A stretch of DNA of 64,000 bases from SHVO01 sp041919675 (GTDB taxonomy: Bacteria > Pseudomonadota > Alphaproteobacteria > Rhodospirillales > Rhodospirillaceae). The notes beneath the pieces were generated by a model that worked only from the letters and a program-made list of their open reading frames with translations, searched no databases and was not told the DNA's origin. The translations under genes were made by a program, and so were the position numbers. Location: assembly GCA_041919675.1 (NCBI GenBank), contig JAYRTJ010000005.1:7556-71555 (forward strand), written 5' to 3'. Below are positions 44,001-51,881 of the stretch, piece by piece (within the stretch, counting starts at the first letter, position 1; each line of letters starts with the position of its first letter).

Positions 44001-44544
44001 TGCGCACAGGTTCAGGCACCCCGGGCGGATAGAGATCGATGAGCCCGCCGCGTACGGCGAACTCGCCGGCCTCCATCACCTGCTCGGCGCGCGAATAGCC
44101 GTTGGCCGCGAGGAATGCGTCGAAGGCTTTACGATCGAGTGTGGTTCGCACCTTCAACGCGAGCGCCGCATCCTTCAGCGTCTCGACTTTCGGAACGCGC
44201 TGCAGGATCGCACTGACCGTGGTGATGACAAGACGGCATTGCCCCTGGCCGGGCGGCGACGTCAGGCGGGTCAGCGCGTCGATACGCCGGGCGACCACAT
44301 CCGAATGCGGCGAAACGCGGTCGTAGGGAAGACAGTCCCACGCCGGGACGGTGATGATCTCGATATCGGGCGCGAAATAGGCAACGGCCTCGGCAAGCGC
44401 GGCCAGGCGCAGTTCGTCCCGCGCGACGTGCAGCGTGGAATCGCGGAAAGCGCCGCGCGCACGTTCGGCCAGCACAAGGGCGTCGTAACCTTCCGGGATG
44501 CCGGACAGGATCCGGGCATCCACCTTGGCAAGAAAGCTTTCCAT
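41041..44544 (-). CDS. mfd: Transcription-repair coupling factor Mfd
   Basis: 1167 residues, full length. Removes RNA polymerase stalled at lesions and recruits UvrA. Domains in order: UvrB-homology N-terminus; the RNA-polymerase-interacting CarD-like domain (GDLIVHVEHGIGRYEGLE); SF2 helicase core with Walker A (CGDVGFGKTEVALRAAF), DEEQ box (IVDEEQHFGVAHKERL) and TATPIPRTLQMAL; then TRG and the C-terminal autoinhibitory domain. Its 5' end abuts sdhE, with a 3-base gap. Confidence 0.97.
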   Translation of the reverse strand: MESFLAKVDARILSGIPEGYDALVLAERARGAFRDSTLHVARDELRLAALAEAVAYFAPDIEIITVPAWDCLPYDRVSPHSDVVARRIDALTRLTSPPGQGQCRLVITTVSAILQRVPKVETLKDAALALKVRTTLDRKAFDAFLAANGYSRAEQVMEAGEFAVRGGLIDLYPPGVPEPVRIDLFGDDIETIRTFDPVSQRTTGTRTGISLKPMSETVLTPDSIARFRTKYRELFGAAADNDALYESVSQGRKFLGQEHWLPLFHDGLGTILDYLPNASISLDQDIEESVAVRFETIRDYYEARRIVDKASAGKKDLSIEEGIVYHPVPPETMFLDEADWMTLLRGRHVAAFRSYAAADVGGGEDAGGRLGRDFADVRARPNENIYEAFVAHVKAQQGENRKVVLATASAGSKLRIAGLLRDHGQEKILPVDTWQDALAADPSLLVVTAVALERGFTTRDLALTTEQDLLGDRLVRTARKKRRADAFIADASQIGEGDLIVHVEHGIGRYEGLETLTVGGAPHDCLRITYSGNDRLYVPVENIDVLSRFGSEQAGVQLDKLGGAAWQARKAKLKQRIRDMAEQLIKIAADRQVKEAPVVAPAEGLFEEFCARFPYAETDDQIKAISDTIDDLGKGRPMDRLVCGDVGFGKTEVALRAAFVAAMSGMQVAVVVPTTLLARQHARGFTERFKGFPLRIAQLSRLVTAKDAAAVKEGLADGTIDVVIGTHALLAKSIAFKDLGLLIVDEEQHFGVAHKERLKQLRAEVHVLTLTATPIPRTLQMALSGVREMSLIATPPVDRLAVRTFVLPFDPVVVREAILRERFRGGQCFYVCPRVADIDGVAERLRKLVPEVKYAVAHGQMSPTALEDVMTSFSEGKFDILLATNIIESGLDMPQVNTILIHRADMFGLSALYQLRGRVGRGKARGYAYLTLPPDRKPTPTAQKRLDVMQTLDSLGAGFSLASHDLDIRGAGNLLGDEQSGHIKEVGVELYQHLLEEAVAAARAGEDEDAGPVSEEWSPQINTGAPVLIPDTYVKDLGIRLSLYRRIGELADRDEIDGFAAELIDRFGPLPPEVENLLDVVGIKALCRKANVEKVDAGPKGAVVSLKNNSFPNAKGLVDFIAEQAGTVKLRPDQKIVFIRPWDTPSARIKGLQTVLGRMAKLAEKAA

Positions 44545-44547
44545 CCG

Positions 44548-44826
44548 TTAACCGCCTTGCCTCTTCTTTTCCCAGGCCAGCACATCGTCCAGGAGCGAGC
44601 CGTTCCAACGTGCCGGGATCGGTTTGCGCCCCATGATCCAGTCCATGAGATCGAGGTCGGACAGCTCGAGGAATTCCTCGGCCTCCGTCAGGCGCTCCTC
44701 GGGCAGGCGGGCGGCGTTCTCTTCGAAGAATCCCCCAATAATGACGTCGGCTTCCTTGGTGCCGCGGTGCGTGGCCCGGAAAAGGAGGCGCTTGCGCCTG
44801 GGATCGGTGGGACGGTCGGGTTCCAT
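44548..44826 (-). CDS. sdhE: Succinate dehydrogenase assembly factor SdhE
   Basis: 92 residues, the size of FAD assembly factor 2 (DUF339), which promotes covalent flavinylation of SdhA. Signatures are RRKRLLFRATHRGTKEADV, FLELSDLDLMDWIMGRKPIP and the DDVLAWEK end. It precedes mfd on the same strand. The start ATG at 44826 lies at the edge of a 14-base tandem duplication, which is odd for a translation start region. A longer frame continuing upstream on this strand is an artefact antisense to recG. Confidence 0.92.
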   Translation of the reverse strand: MEPDRPTDPRRKRLLFRATHRGTKEADVIIGGFFEENAARLPEERLTEAEEFLELSDLDLMDWIMGRKPIPARWNGSLLDDVLAWEKKRQGG

Positions 44827-44852
44827 GGGTCCAAAACAATGGGTCCAAAACA
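44825..44852. repeat. Perfect 14-bp tandem duplication at the sdhE start
   Basis: ATGGGTCCAAAACA occurs twice in tandem (44825-44838 and 44839-44852). On the minus strand this puts two copies of TGTTTTGGACCCAT next to the sdhE start codon, so the upstream copy creates a duplicate initiation-like region. Confidence 0.9.
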
Positions 44853-44940
44853 ATAGATTCCCGCAGGACGGGCCAAAATTGACCTCCTGTGGGGTGCTTC
44901 CGGTATAACGGGTCACGTCCGACTTGTCAGCCTGGAGTCC

Positions 44941-47043
44941 ATGGCCCTTCTCCGTCCCCAGATCCTGTTTCCGCTGTTCGCCAAGGCTACCACCTTGCCG
45001 GGCATCGGGCCGCGCCTTGGGCAGTTGGTGGAGAAGGTCGCCGGCGACAAGGTGGTGAACCTGCTCTGGCATCTGCCGTCGGGCCTGATCGACCGCCGCT
45101 TCTCGCCCAAGGTCGGCGACGCGCCGCCGGGCAAGATCGCGACATTGGTTGTCGATGTTCTGGCGCACGCGCCCGCGCCGCCGCGCAACAAGCGCATCCC
45201 CTACCGCATCACCTGCGGCGACGAGACCGGGAAGATCACCCTGGTCTTCTTCCACGCCCAGGAAGACTATCTCATGCGCATGCTGCCGACGGGCGAGAAG
45301 CGCGTGGTCAGCGGCAAGGTCGAACTCTTCGACGGCAAGCGGCAGATGACCCACCCGGATCACATCGCGCCGTTGCACCAGATCGAGGACGTGAAACGCG
45401 TCGAGCCGGTCTATCCGTTGACCGAGGGCCTGTCGTCCAAGGTCCTCGACAAGTCGATCCGCGCGGCGGTCGCTTTGGCGCCGGAACTGCCGGAATGGCT
45501 CGATCCCGCCTATCGGCAACGCAACGGCTGGCCGTCGTGGAAAGCCGCGCTCTCGGCCGCCCATACACCCGGCTCCGAAGCGGACCTGTCCCTGACCACC
45601 CTCGCGCGGCAGCGCCTTGCCTTCGATGAACTCTTGTCGAACCAGCTCGCCCTGGCGCTCGTACGCCTCAAGAGCCGCACGCGGCGCGGCCGGACGTTGA
45701 TCGGCGACGGCGCGCTTCGCAAGAAAGCCGAGGCGGCGATGCCATACCGGCTGACGGGCGCCCAACGCCGCACGCTGGAGGAAATCTACGCCGACATGGC
45801 CGGCGAGAACCGTATGCTGCGCTTGCTGCAGGGCGATGTCGGCAGCGGTAAGACCGTCGTCGCGCTGATGGCGATGCTGGGCGCGGTCGAGGCCGGTGGG
45901 CAAGCCGCCCTGATGGCGCCCACGGAAATCCTGGCGCAGCAGCACGGGGAGACGTTGCGGCCCTATGCCGAGACCCTCGGCCTTCGTCTCGAAGTCCTCA
46001 CCGGGCGAACCAAAGGCGCGGCACGCGCGGAGATCCTGGCGGACATCGCCGGGGGCGCGGTGCATATCGTCATCGGCACGCATGCCCTGTTTCAAAAGGA
46101 CGTGGAATTTCACGATCTCGCGCTGGCGGTGATCGACGAACAGCACCGGTTTGGCGTTCATCAGCGCCTCGATCTCGCCGACAAGGGCAATGGGACCGAC
46201 GTGCTGGTCATGACGGCGACCCCGATCCCGCGCACCCTGGCGCTGACGGCCTACGGCGACATGGACGTTTCACGGCTCGATGAAAAGCCGCCCGGGCGCG
46301 CGCCCGTCGACACCAGGCTCATCAACCTCGAGCGCCTGGATGAAATCGTCGGCGGCGTCTCCCGCGCGATCGGGAGCGGCGCGAAAGTCTATTGGGTCTG
46401 CCCGCTGGTCGAAGAATCCGAGACCAGCGACCTCGCGGCGGCGGAAGACAGATTCGTGCATCTTAAAGAGCGCTTCGGCGCCAAAGTCGCGCTCCTGCAC
46501 GGCCAGATGAAAGCCGCCGATAAAGACGCCGCCATGGAACGGTTCGCGGCGAAAAATACCGGCTGCCAAATCCTGGTCGCGACCACGGTCATCGAAGTGG
46601 GCGTAGATGTACCGGACGCAACCATTATCGTCGTTGAGCACGCCGAACGCTTTGGCTTGGCGCAGCTCCACCAGTTGCGTGGGCGTGTGGGACGCGGCGG
46701 AAAGCCGGGAACCTGCTTGCTGCTTTACGCCGGCCCGTTGACGGAAACCGCCAAGGCGCGCCTTTCAACGCTACGCGACACCGAAGACGGTTTTGTGATC
46801 GCCGAGGAAGACTTGAAGTTGCGCGGCGGCGGCGAGGTTCTGGGGACGCGCCAGAGCGGCCTGCCCGATTTCAGGCTGGCCGACATCATGGTGCACGGCG
46901 ATCTGTTGGCGGCCGCCCGCGACGACGCGAAACTCACCATCGCCCGCGACCCCGACCTCGAGACCCCGCGCGGCCAGGCGCTGCGCACGCTCCTTTATCT
47001 TTTTCAGCAGGACGAAGCGGTGCGGACCCTCAGGTCCGGCTGA
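44941..47043 (+). CDS. recG: ATP-dependent DNA helicase RecG
   Basis: 700 residues. Branch-migration helicase that remodels stalled forks and R-loops. The N-terminal wedge/OB domain is followed by the SF2 core: Walker A LQGDVGSGKTVVALMAM, DEQH box VIDEQHRFGVHQRL, TATPIPRTLALTAYGDMD, the motif region HGQMKAADKD, and GRVGRGGKPG. It ends 14 bases inside the convergent DUF502 gene. Divergent from sdhE across a short promoter region. Confidence 0.97.
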   Translation: MALLRPQILFPLFAKATTLPGIGPRLGQLVEKVAGDKVVNLLWHLPSGLIDRRFSPKVGDAPPGKIATLVVDVLAHAPAPPRNKRIPYRITCGDETGKITLVFFHAQEDYLMRMLPTGEKRVVSGKVELFDGKRQMTHPDHIAPLHQIEDVKRVEPVYPLTEGLSSKVLDKSIRAAVALAPELPEWLDPAYRQRNGWPSWKAALSAAHTPGSEADLSLTTLARQRLAFDELLSNQLALALVRLKSRTRRGRTLIGDGALRKKAEAAMPYRLTGAQRRTLEEIYADMAGENRMLRLLQGDVGSGKTVVALMAMLGAVEAGGQAALMAPTEILAQQHGETLRPYAETLGLRLEVLTGRTKGAARAEILADIAGGAVHIVIGTHALFQKDVEFHDLALAVIDEQHRFGVHQRLDLADKGNGTDVLVMTATPIPRTLALTAYGDMDVSRLDEKPPGRAPVDTRLINLERLDEIVGGVSRAIGSGAKVYWVCPLVEESETSDLAAAEDRFVHLKERFGAKVALLHGQMKAADKDAAMERFAAKNTGCQILVATTVIEVGVDVPDATIIVVEHAERFGLAQLHQLRGRVGRGGKPGTCLLLYAGPLTETAKARLSTLRDTEDGFVIAEEDLKLRGGGEVLGTRQSGLPDFRLADIMVHGDLLAAARDDAKLTIARDPDLETPRGQALRTLLYLFQQDEAVRTLRSG

Positions 47044-47695
47044 CGGCCTTCGCCGGCGGCACGACGATGCCGCCCGAAACGATCATCTTCAGCGCTTCCT
47101 CGATTGTCATATCCACCTTCGTCATGTCCTTGCGCGGAACGAAGACCAGATAGCCCGAGGTAAAGGACATGGTGGGGATGAAGACGCTGTAGATCTCCTC
47201 CTCCGTCCTGCTCTGGATTTCCGGCGGCGCACGGCCGATCACGAAGCCAAGCGCCCACATCTCCTTGCGCGGATATTCCACCATCACGACCTCGCGAAAC
47301 GACTGCGTCTGTTTCGACAGCACCGTCTCGAAGATCTGCTTCACCGCGCTATAAAAGCTGCGAATGACAGGCATGTGGTTCAGGATGCCCTCGCCCATCC
47401 GTACCGCCATGCGGCCGAGGTAGTTGGCGGTCACGAAGCCGATCAGGGTCAGGAATATGACGAGGATGAGGATGCCCACGCCGGGGACATCGAGGTAGGT
47501 GCGCGGATTGATCGCCGCAGGCAGCAGGCCGGTGACGGCCGCGTCGATGTAATCGACCAGCGACCAGGTCACATAGAGGGTGATGGCGATCGGCGCGGTG
47601 ATAAGGACGCCCGCCAGGAAGTAGTTCCGCAGGCGGGAAACGGCGGGGTGGCGGCCGTCATGCGGCGGAGACGTTGGAGCCGGAGGCGTGTTCAT
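47030..47695 (-). CDS. DUF502 family membrane protein
   Basis: 221 residues from the ATG at 47695. An inner-membrane protein with two strong hydrophobic segments near residues 22-45 and 65-90 (FLAGVLITAPIAITLYVTW and VGILILVIFLTLIGFVTAN), then a soluble domain with the DUF502 motif (PVIRSFYSAVKQIFETV, FIPTMSFTSGYLVFVPRKD). Family function is unknown; homologues are common beside recG in alphaproteobacteria. Its 3' end overlaps recG by 14 bases, tail to tail. Confidence 0.9.
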   Translation of the reverse strand: MNTPPAPTSPPHDGRHPAVSRLRNYFLAGVLITAPIAITLYVTWSLVDYIDAAVTGLLPAAINPRTYLDVPGVGILILVIFLTLIGFVTANYLGRMAVRMGEGILNHMPVIRSFYSAVKQIFETVLSKQTQSFREVVMVEYPRKEMWALGFVIGRAPPEIQSRTEEEIYSVFIPTMSFTSGYLVFVPRKDMTKVDMTIEEALKMIVSGGIVVPPAKAVSRT

Positions 47696-47709
47696 GCCAT
47701 CATCATCGC

Positions 47710-48159
47710 ATGATTGTCCCCCCTGTCCCAAGCGGCGAACGCCAACGCCCCTCCGTCGGCATCGGCGCGGTCGTCGTCAAGCGCACGCCGGGCGGACCTC
47801 AAGTCCTCTTGATCCGCCGCGGCGCACCGCCGCGCATGGGTGAATGGAGCATTCCGGGTGGACGCCAGGAATGGGGCGAAACCATCCGCGAGACCGCCGC
47901 GCGTGAGGTCATGGAGGAAACGGGCGTCACCGTGACGAATCTCAGACTGCTGGACGTGGTCGACGGCATTGCCCGGTCCGCCGGCGCCGTGACGGGACAT
48001 TGGACACTGGTCGACTTCCGGGCCGACTGGGACGGCGGCGAGCCGCGCGCGGGCGACGACGCCATCGACGCCAAATGGGTCCCCGTAGCCGAACTGGCGC
48101 ATTACGGCCTCTGGAGCGAAACCCGGCGCATCATTGATGCCGGCCTGGCTTTGGATTAA
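47710..48159 (+). CDS. NUDIX hydrolase
   Basis: 149 residues from the ATG at 47710. The NUDIX box is complete (GGRQEWGETIRETAAREVMEE then TG-V; G-x5-E-x7-REUxEExGU). The preceding IGAVVVKRTPG and MGEWSIPGG segments are typical of the ADP-ribose/NADH or nucleotide-cleaning branch. Divergent from DUF502, with only 14 bases between start codons, so the two promoters must overlap the coding starts. Confidence 0.93.
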   Translation: MIVPPVPSGERQRPSVGIGAVVVKRTPGGPQVLLIRRGAPPRMGEWSIPGGRQEWGETIRETAAREVMEETGVTVTNLRLLDVVDGIARSAGAVTGHWTLVDFRADWDGGEPRAGDDAIDAKWVPVAELAHYGLWSETRRIIDAGLALD

Positions 48160-48168
48160 CGGTGATCC

Positions 48169-48525
48169 ATGATCGACGCTGATTGGATCCCCGTCCCCAA
48201 GCCCCTGTTCACGGTGCGGGTCTGTATCAATAAACGGCTGAACACCGACAAGCTCCCGTCCTGCGGCGGGCGCGGCAGCCGGGGCGTCGCGGACCTGCTG
48301 GAACGCCTCATCATGGAGGAGCGCCTTCCCGCATCGGTGACGCGCGGACCCTGCATGAACAATTGCCTGCATGGCCCGACCATCAAGGTTCAAGGCGCCG
48401 ACTTCATCAGCCTGGAAGGCGACGTCGGCGCCGCGCAAATCGAGAAGATCATGGCCGCGGTGCGCGCCGAGGCCGAGCGCCGCAAAGCCGTGCCGCCCGT
48501 TGCCGCCGATGCGCCGCCGCCGTGA
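48169..48525 (+). CDS. Thioredoxin-like [2Fe-2S] ferredoxin
   Basis: 118 residues. Four cysteines in the Shethna/thioredoxin-like [2Fe-2S] pattern: Cys19 (VRVCINKRL), Cys32 (PSCGGRGSRG), and the GPCMNNCLHGP pair near residues 62-66. An electron carrier in the cytoplasm; the partner is unknown. The stop overlaps a 48-codon membrane ORF (GTGA), suggesting coupling. It follows the NUDIX gene by 9 bases. Confidence 0.88.
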   Translation: MIDADWIPVPKPLFTVRVCINKRLNTDKLPSCGGRGSRGVADLLERLIMEERLPASVTRGPCMNNCLHGPTIKVQGADFISLEGDVGAAQIEKIMAAVRAEAERRKAVPPVAADAPPP

Positions 48526-48668
48526 CGGTCTTTCTCGCGGTCTGCGCCGCCATCGTCGCGGGCATCGTCGGCCTTGCTTTGGCCTTGCCGTGCAAAGGCT
48601 GCCGGCTCAGGCGCGAACGCCTTCACCGCGCCTACGAGAAATGGAAAAAAACCCGCGAACGCGGCTGA
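48522..48668 (+). CDS. Small single-span membrane protein coupled to ferredoxin
   Basis: 48 residues starting at a GTG that shares bases with the ferredoxin stop (GTGA). The protein is one hydrophobic span (FLAVCAAIVAGIVGLALALP), then a CxxC (CKGC) and a basic, helical tail. The coupling and clean span suggest a real small membrane protein, perhaps anchoring or reducing the ferredoxin. No family recognised, and too short to be sure. Confidence 0.5.
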   Translation: MTVFLAVCAAIVAGIVGLALALPCKGCRLRRERLHRAYEKWKKTRERG

Positions 48669-48863
48669 CTATTGGATCATCGCAAGTGCGGAATCGATCC
48701 ACGTCATGATGGTGACCTTCATGACTTGGAATTGCGCATAGGGCCAGATGAAGGCGTTGATCATCGCCTTGTCCATCGGGGTCCGCTCGACCATCAGGTC
48801 GCGCACAAAGAACATGATTCCAGTGACCGCATACACGGCCTGGAGCAACGCGAATTTACCCAT
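48669..48863 (-). CDS. Small membrane-associated protein
   Basis: 64 residues on the minus strand (MGKFALLQAVYAVTGIMFFV), with a hydrophobic N-terminal span and a good Shine-Dalgarno (GGGGGGA) 5-6 bases before the ATG at 48863. It is convergent with the 48-residue ORF, and the stops abut. No family recognised. The ribosome-binding site and span argue for a gene rather than a chance frame. Confidence 0.6.
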   Translation of the reverse strand: MGKFALLQAVYAVTGIMFFVRDLMVERTPMDKAMINAFIWPYAQFQVMKVTIMTWIDSALAMIQ

Positions 48864-48932
48864 CCGATCCCCCCATTCCCGGCGCGATGGTGCACCAGTT
48901 GAAGGGGAAAATCCAGCGAAGGTAAACCGCGA

Positions 48933-49988
48933 TCAGCCGGCTTGTCCCGGCTTGCTCCGCAAGTCCGCGAGCGTGCGTTTCATGATCGCCACCTTGTACG
49001 CCGGCACCTGGAAGACTCGCCCTTCGCCACGGGACTTGATGCCCGCCATCGCTTGCGCCGCGCTGCTTTCGGCCGCGAGGCCGGGCGCCGGCGTCGCCGA
49101 GACTTTGATCCAGCTCTTATCGTCCACCTCGGTCATCTCGACCGTGATGCTCGATCCCTCCACGGTGTCGACGACCGCGGTATAGGTTTTGTCTTTCGGG
49201 AACGGAATTTGCGCGGCCGGCGCGATGTCGTCGGCCTGAAGGCCCGCCAAGATCCGGCTGTATTCCTCGGCCGTGAAATCGCTTTCCAGCGAGACGTTGC
49301 GCGGAAGATTTTCGATGGCGAACTTCTCGTCCGCGCCGCGGCTCGCAATCACCCGTTCGCCCTTGGGGGTGGTGACGGTCACGCGTTTGATCGCGGCGTC
49401 CGGAACATCGACAATGTCCTTCGCGAGCCAATCGCGCGGGGCGACACCCGGGTTGACCTCGCCAAGGGCAAGCCAGGTCTGCGCATCGCCGGGCAGCCGG
49501 ATGTAAGTGCCGCCCTCTTTTCCGCCCAGCGTGTACTTCCGCTTGCCGACAATGAGGGTCGCCATTTCCTTGCCGCCGGCATCCAGCAACGTCACTTGCT
49601 TGGCGTTCGAACCTTTTTCCGTGGGGTCTTGGAGGTCGAGACGTCCATAGCGGTCGGGCTGATTGGTTTTGCTCTCAAGCTTCGTCAACCGCGCGATATC
49701 CACAACGAGGTCGACGACTTTCTGCGGATCGGCCGGGTAGTTCGCGCGTTCCCGGTAGTGGAACGTATTGCCATCGCGGTCGAGCGAGATGGTCCCGCCG
49801 GCGTGGCGAATGACGACGGACTTCAAGTCGTCCTGAAGTTTCTCCGTCAAGCCTGGAAACACGAGCGCTCCATTGCCTGCCGACGTTTCAACGCGCGGCT
49901 GGGTGACAACGGCCGCGATGGCGAGACTCGCGCCGACAGCCGCTGCACCGGCGAGCGCGAAGACCGTTTTCTGTCTCATGTTCGCCAC
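48933..49988 (-). CDS. DUF4340 protein of GldA/F/G-like ABC operon
   Basis: 351 residues. One N-terminal membrane span (ALAGAAAVGASLAIAAVVT), then a long extracytoplasmic beta-rich region of DUF4340 type with repeats such as LGKRKY-like IVGKRKYTLGGKEGGTYIRL. Function unknown, though such proteins regularly follow GldG-like genes. It begins 3 bases after the GldG-like gene, so it is part of the same operon. Confidence 0.85.
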   Translation of the reverse strand: MANMRQKTVFALAGAAAVGASLAIAAVVTQPRVETSAGNGALVFPGLTEKLQDDLKSVVIRHAGGTISLDRDGNTFHYRERANYPADPQKVVDLVVDIARLTKLESKTNQPDRYGRLDLQDPTEKGSNAKQVTLLDAGGKEMATLIVGKRKYTLGGKEGGTYIRLPGDAQTWLALGEVNPGVAPRDWLAKDIVDVPDAAIKRVTVTTPKGERVIASRGADEKFAIENLPRNVSLESDFTAEEYSRILAGLQADDIAPAAQIPFPKDKTYTAVVDTVEGSSITVEMTEVDDKSWIKVSATPAPGLAAESSAAQAMAGIKSRGEGRVFQVPAYKVAIMKRTLADLRSKPGQAG

Positions 49989-49991
49989 TCC

Positions 49992-51878
49992 CTAAGCCGC
50001 CGCAGACCGGCGGCGGCGCCGCCGCACGGTCGCGAAGACGATGAGCCCCAGACCGAACAGGATCGGCACCACGGCGATATTCACGAAAGTCAAAATGCCC
50101 TGCAGCCGATCGATATCCTCGCGCAGCGCGCGCTGCACTTCACGGAGTTCACGGCGGGTCGCGAGGATATCGCCGCGATAGCTTTCGATGGTGCGCTGGT
50201 CTTCATCGCTCAAGATGGCCTGCCCCTGCCCGTCTTCGCGGACCTGCATGGCGCTGACCTTCTTTTGCAGTTCTTCGAGGCGGCCGGTGAGCGATTGCTC
50301 GGTCTGCCGGTATTGCATCTCCGCGTCGCGGCGGATGGACTCCAGGAGTTCGAACGGGCGGCTTTTCACACCGCGGCCCCGCAAGGCCGACAGGGCCGGC
50401 GACCCCGTGAGATTTTCGAGCGCGTTGATGGCGAAGTTCGCATTGTCCGCCGTCGGGACGACGACCTGCTCGCCGAGGAACGAGCTGTTCTGCGTCCAGA
50501 AGCGGTCGCCCAGGATGTCGGTGTCGGCCACGACCACGACCTGAATCGGCTGCTTCGATTCACTAAGGTGCGGCGTCGCTGGAACGCCTTCCGCCTTGGG
50601 CGCTTCGGCGAACGCGCTTTTCGCCGGACCCGAGATGCGGGCCGCGAGGATTTCGGCTTTATTCTGCGGTTTGAATTCGCGGAACAAGGTCACGACGTCC
50701 GGCAGCCCCAGGAACTTATCGGCGGGCATGCGCATCGACTGCGGACCGGTGGAAATCAACGGCGTGACGGTGGTCGTCGCACCTTCCACTTTTTCAAGCA
50801 CGCCGGAGGTGCCGAGATTGATCTGCTGGAGATCGCCGGTGATCGCGTCGCTGGTATCGAAATGCCCGGCGCGAAGTTGGAGCCATGCCACGTAGTCGGC
50901 GGCGACAGGACGTCCTTCCGCCTGGATGCCGACGCGCGCGGCGGCTTCGATATCGCCGACGACTTGTCCATCGACCATCCGCACGCCCCACGCCGTGAGC
51001 AGCTTGTTGATGCCCTGCTTATCGCCGCCGCCGGGCGGACCGCCCATGCCGGCGGACTCCGCGTTCGGATCGACAAAGACCAAGGCCTTTCCGCCGCGCA
51101 GGATGAATTGATCGATGGCATAGGCCGCCGCGTCCGAAAGTCCATCGGGCTGGACCAACATCAGGATATCGATATCCGCCGGGATTGCCGTGATGTTCGG
51201 GGTCAGGGTTTCGATGGCGAAGGTATCGCGGATCTGACCGAGCACGGCCCAGGGGCGCGGCTGCTGCTGTTGCGGCATACCCATCATATTCGGCATGGCC
51301 GGCGCGCCTTCGATCGGCAAGGTCGAAAGCAGGCCGATCTTCGGCTGATCCGGCTCCGACAGGCTGTAGATGAGCTTCGCGAGATCGTATTCCAGGAACT
51401 GGGCCCGCTCGAGATTGAAGAACGGGATCACCTGCTGATCGTCCGTGGAATTCGTCGCGGCCAGGCCGAAGTAACCCACCTCGCCCAGTTGTCCCAGCGG
51501 CACCGCCTGAAGGCCGAAGCCGACCGCGCGGTCTTCCACATCGGAGAACGGTTCAGGGTTGTAGAGCTCGATCTTGATCTTGCCGTTGGCAAGTTCCGAG
51601 TACTGCTGGAGCAAATCGCGCACGCGCTGGAAATATTCCGCGTGGCGCGGACTGGCGCGTCCGATCGCTTCCGAGAAGTAGACGCGGACGACGATGGGTT
51701 CCTTGATGCTCGCGAACATCGGCTTCACCTGCGCCGAAGTGCTGTAGGACGCGCCCTCCGTCACATCGAGGCGAAGGTTGCGAAGCCAGGTGTTCGCGAC
51801 GACGTTGACCGCGACGAACAGGACCACCGCCGCGGCGATGCCGATGACGCCAAGAGTGCGTGAATCGAAGCGCTGCAT
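49992..51878 (-). CDS. GldG-like ABC-type auxiliary protein
   Basis: 628 residues. N-terminal membrane span (VIGIAAAVVLFVAVNVV), then a large periplasmic part with GldG/ABC_transp_aux features (YNPEPFSDVEDRAVGFGLQ, IPFFNLERAQFLEYDLAK, ALVFVDPNAE), a coiled-coil near residues 535-590, and a C-terminal span (FVNIAVVPILFGLGLIVFAT) before an Arg-rich tail. In Bacteroidetes GldG works with GldA and GldF in gliding. In alphaproteobacteria the role is unknown. Confidence 0.88.
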   Translation of the reverse strand: MQRFDSRTLGVIGIAAAVVLFVAVNVVANTWLRNLRLDVTEGASYSTSAQVKPMFASIKEPIVVRVYFSEAIGRASPRHAEYFQRVRDLLQQYSELANGKIKIELYNPEPFSDVEDRAVGFGLQAVPLGQLGEVGYFGLAATNSTDDQQVIPFFNLERAQFLEYDLAKLIYSLSEPDQPKIGLLSTLPIEGAPAMPNMMGMPQQQQPRPWAVLGQIRDTFAIETLTPNITAIPADIDILMLVQPDGLSDAAAYAIDQFILRGGKALVFVDPNAESAGMGGPPGGGDKQGINKLLTAWGVRMVDGQVVGDIEAAARVGIQAEGRPVAADYVAWLQLRAGHFDTSDAITGDLQQINLGTSGVLEKVEGATTTVTPLISTGPQSMRMPADKFLGLPDVVTLFREFKPQNKAEILAARISGPAKSAFAEAPKAEGVPATPHLSESKQPIQVVVVADTDILGDRFWTQNSSFLGEQVVVPTADNANFAINALENLTGSPALSALRGRGVKSRPFELLESIRRDAEMQYRQTEQSLTGRLEELQKKVSAMQVREDGQGQAILSDEDQRTIESYRGDILATRRELREVQRALREDIDRLQGILTFVNIAVVPILFGLGLIVFATVRRRRRRSAAA

Positions 51879-51881
51879 GGC

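Noticed and set aside
44827..46161. Minus-strand extension of sdhE antisense to recG
   Set aside because: Only the last 92 residues match SdhE. The rest is a shadow of recG and crosses the recG promoter region.
48942..51863. Plus-strand open frame of about 970 codons antisense to the DUF4340 and GldG-like genes
   Set aside because: Typical GC-rich shadow frame; Arg/Asp/His-rich and without recognised motifs, while the minus-strand genes form a coherent operon.
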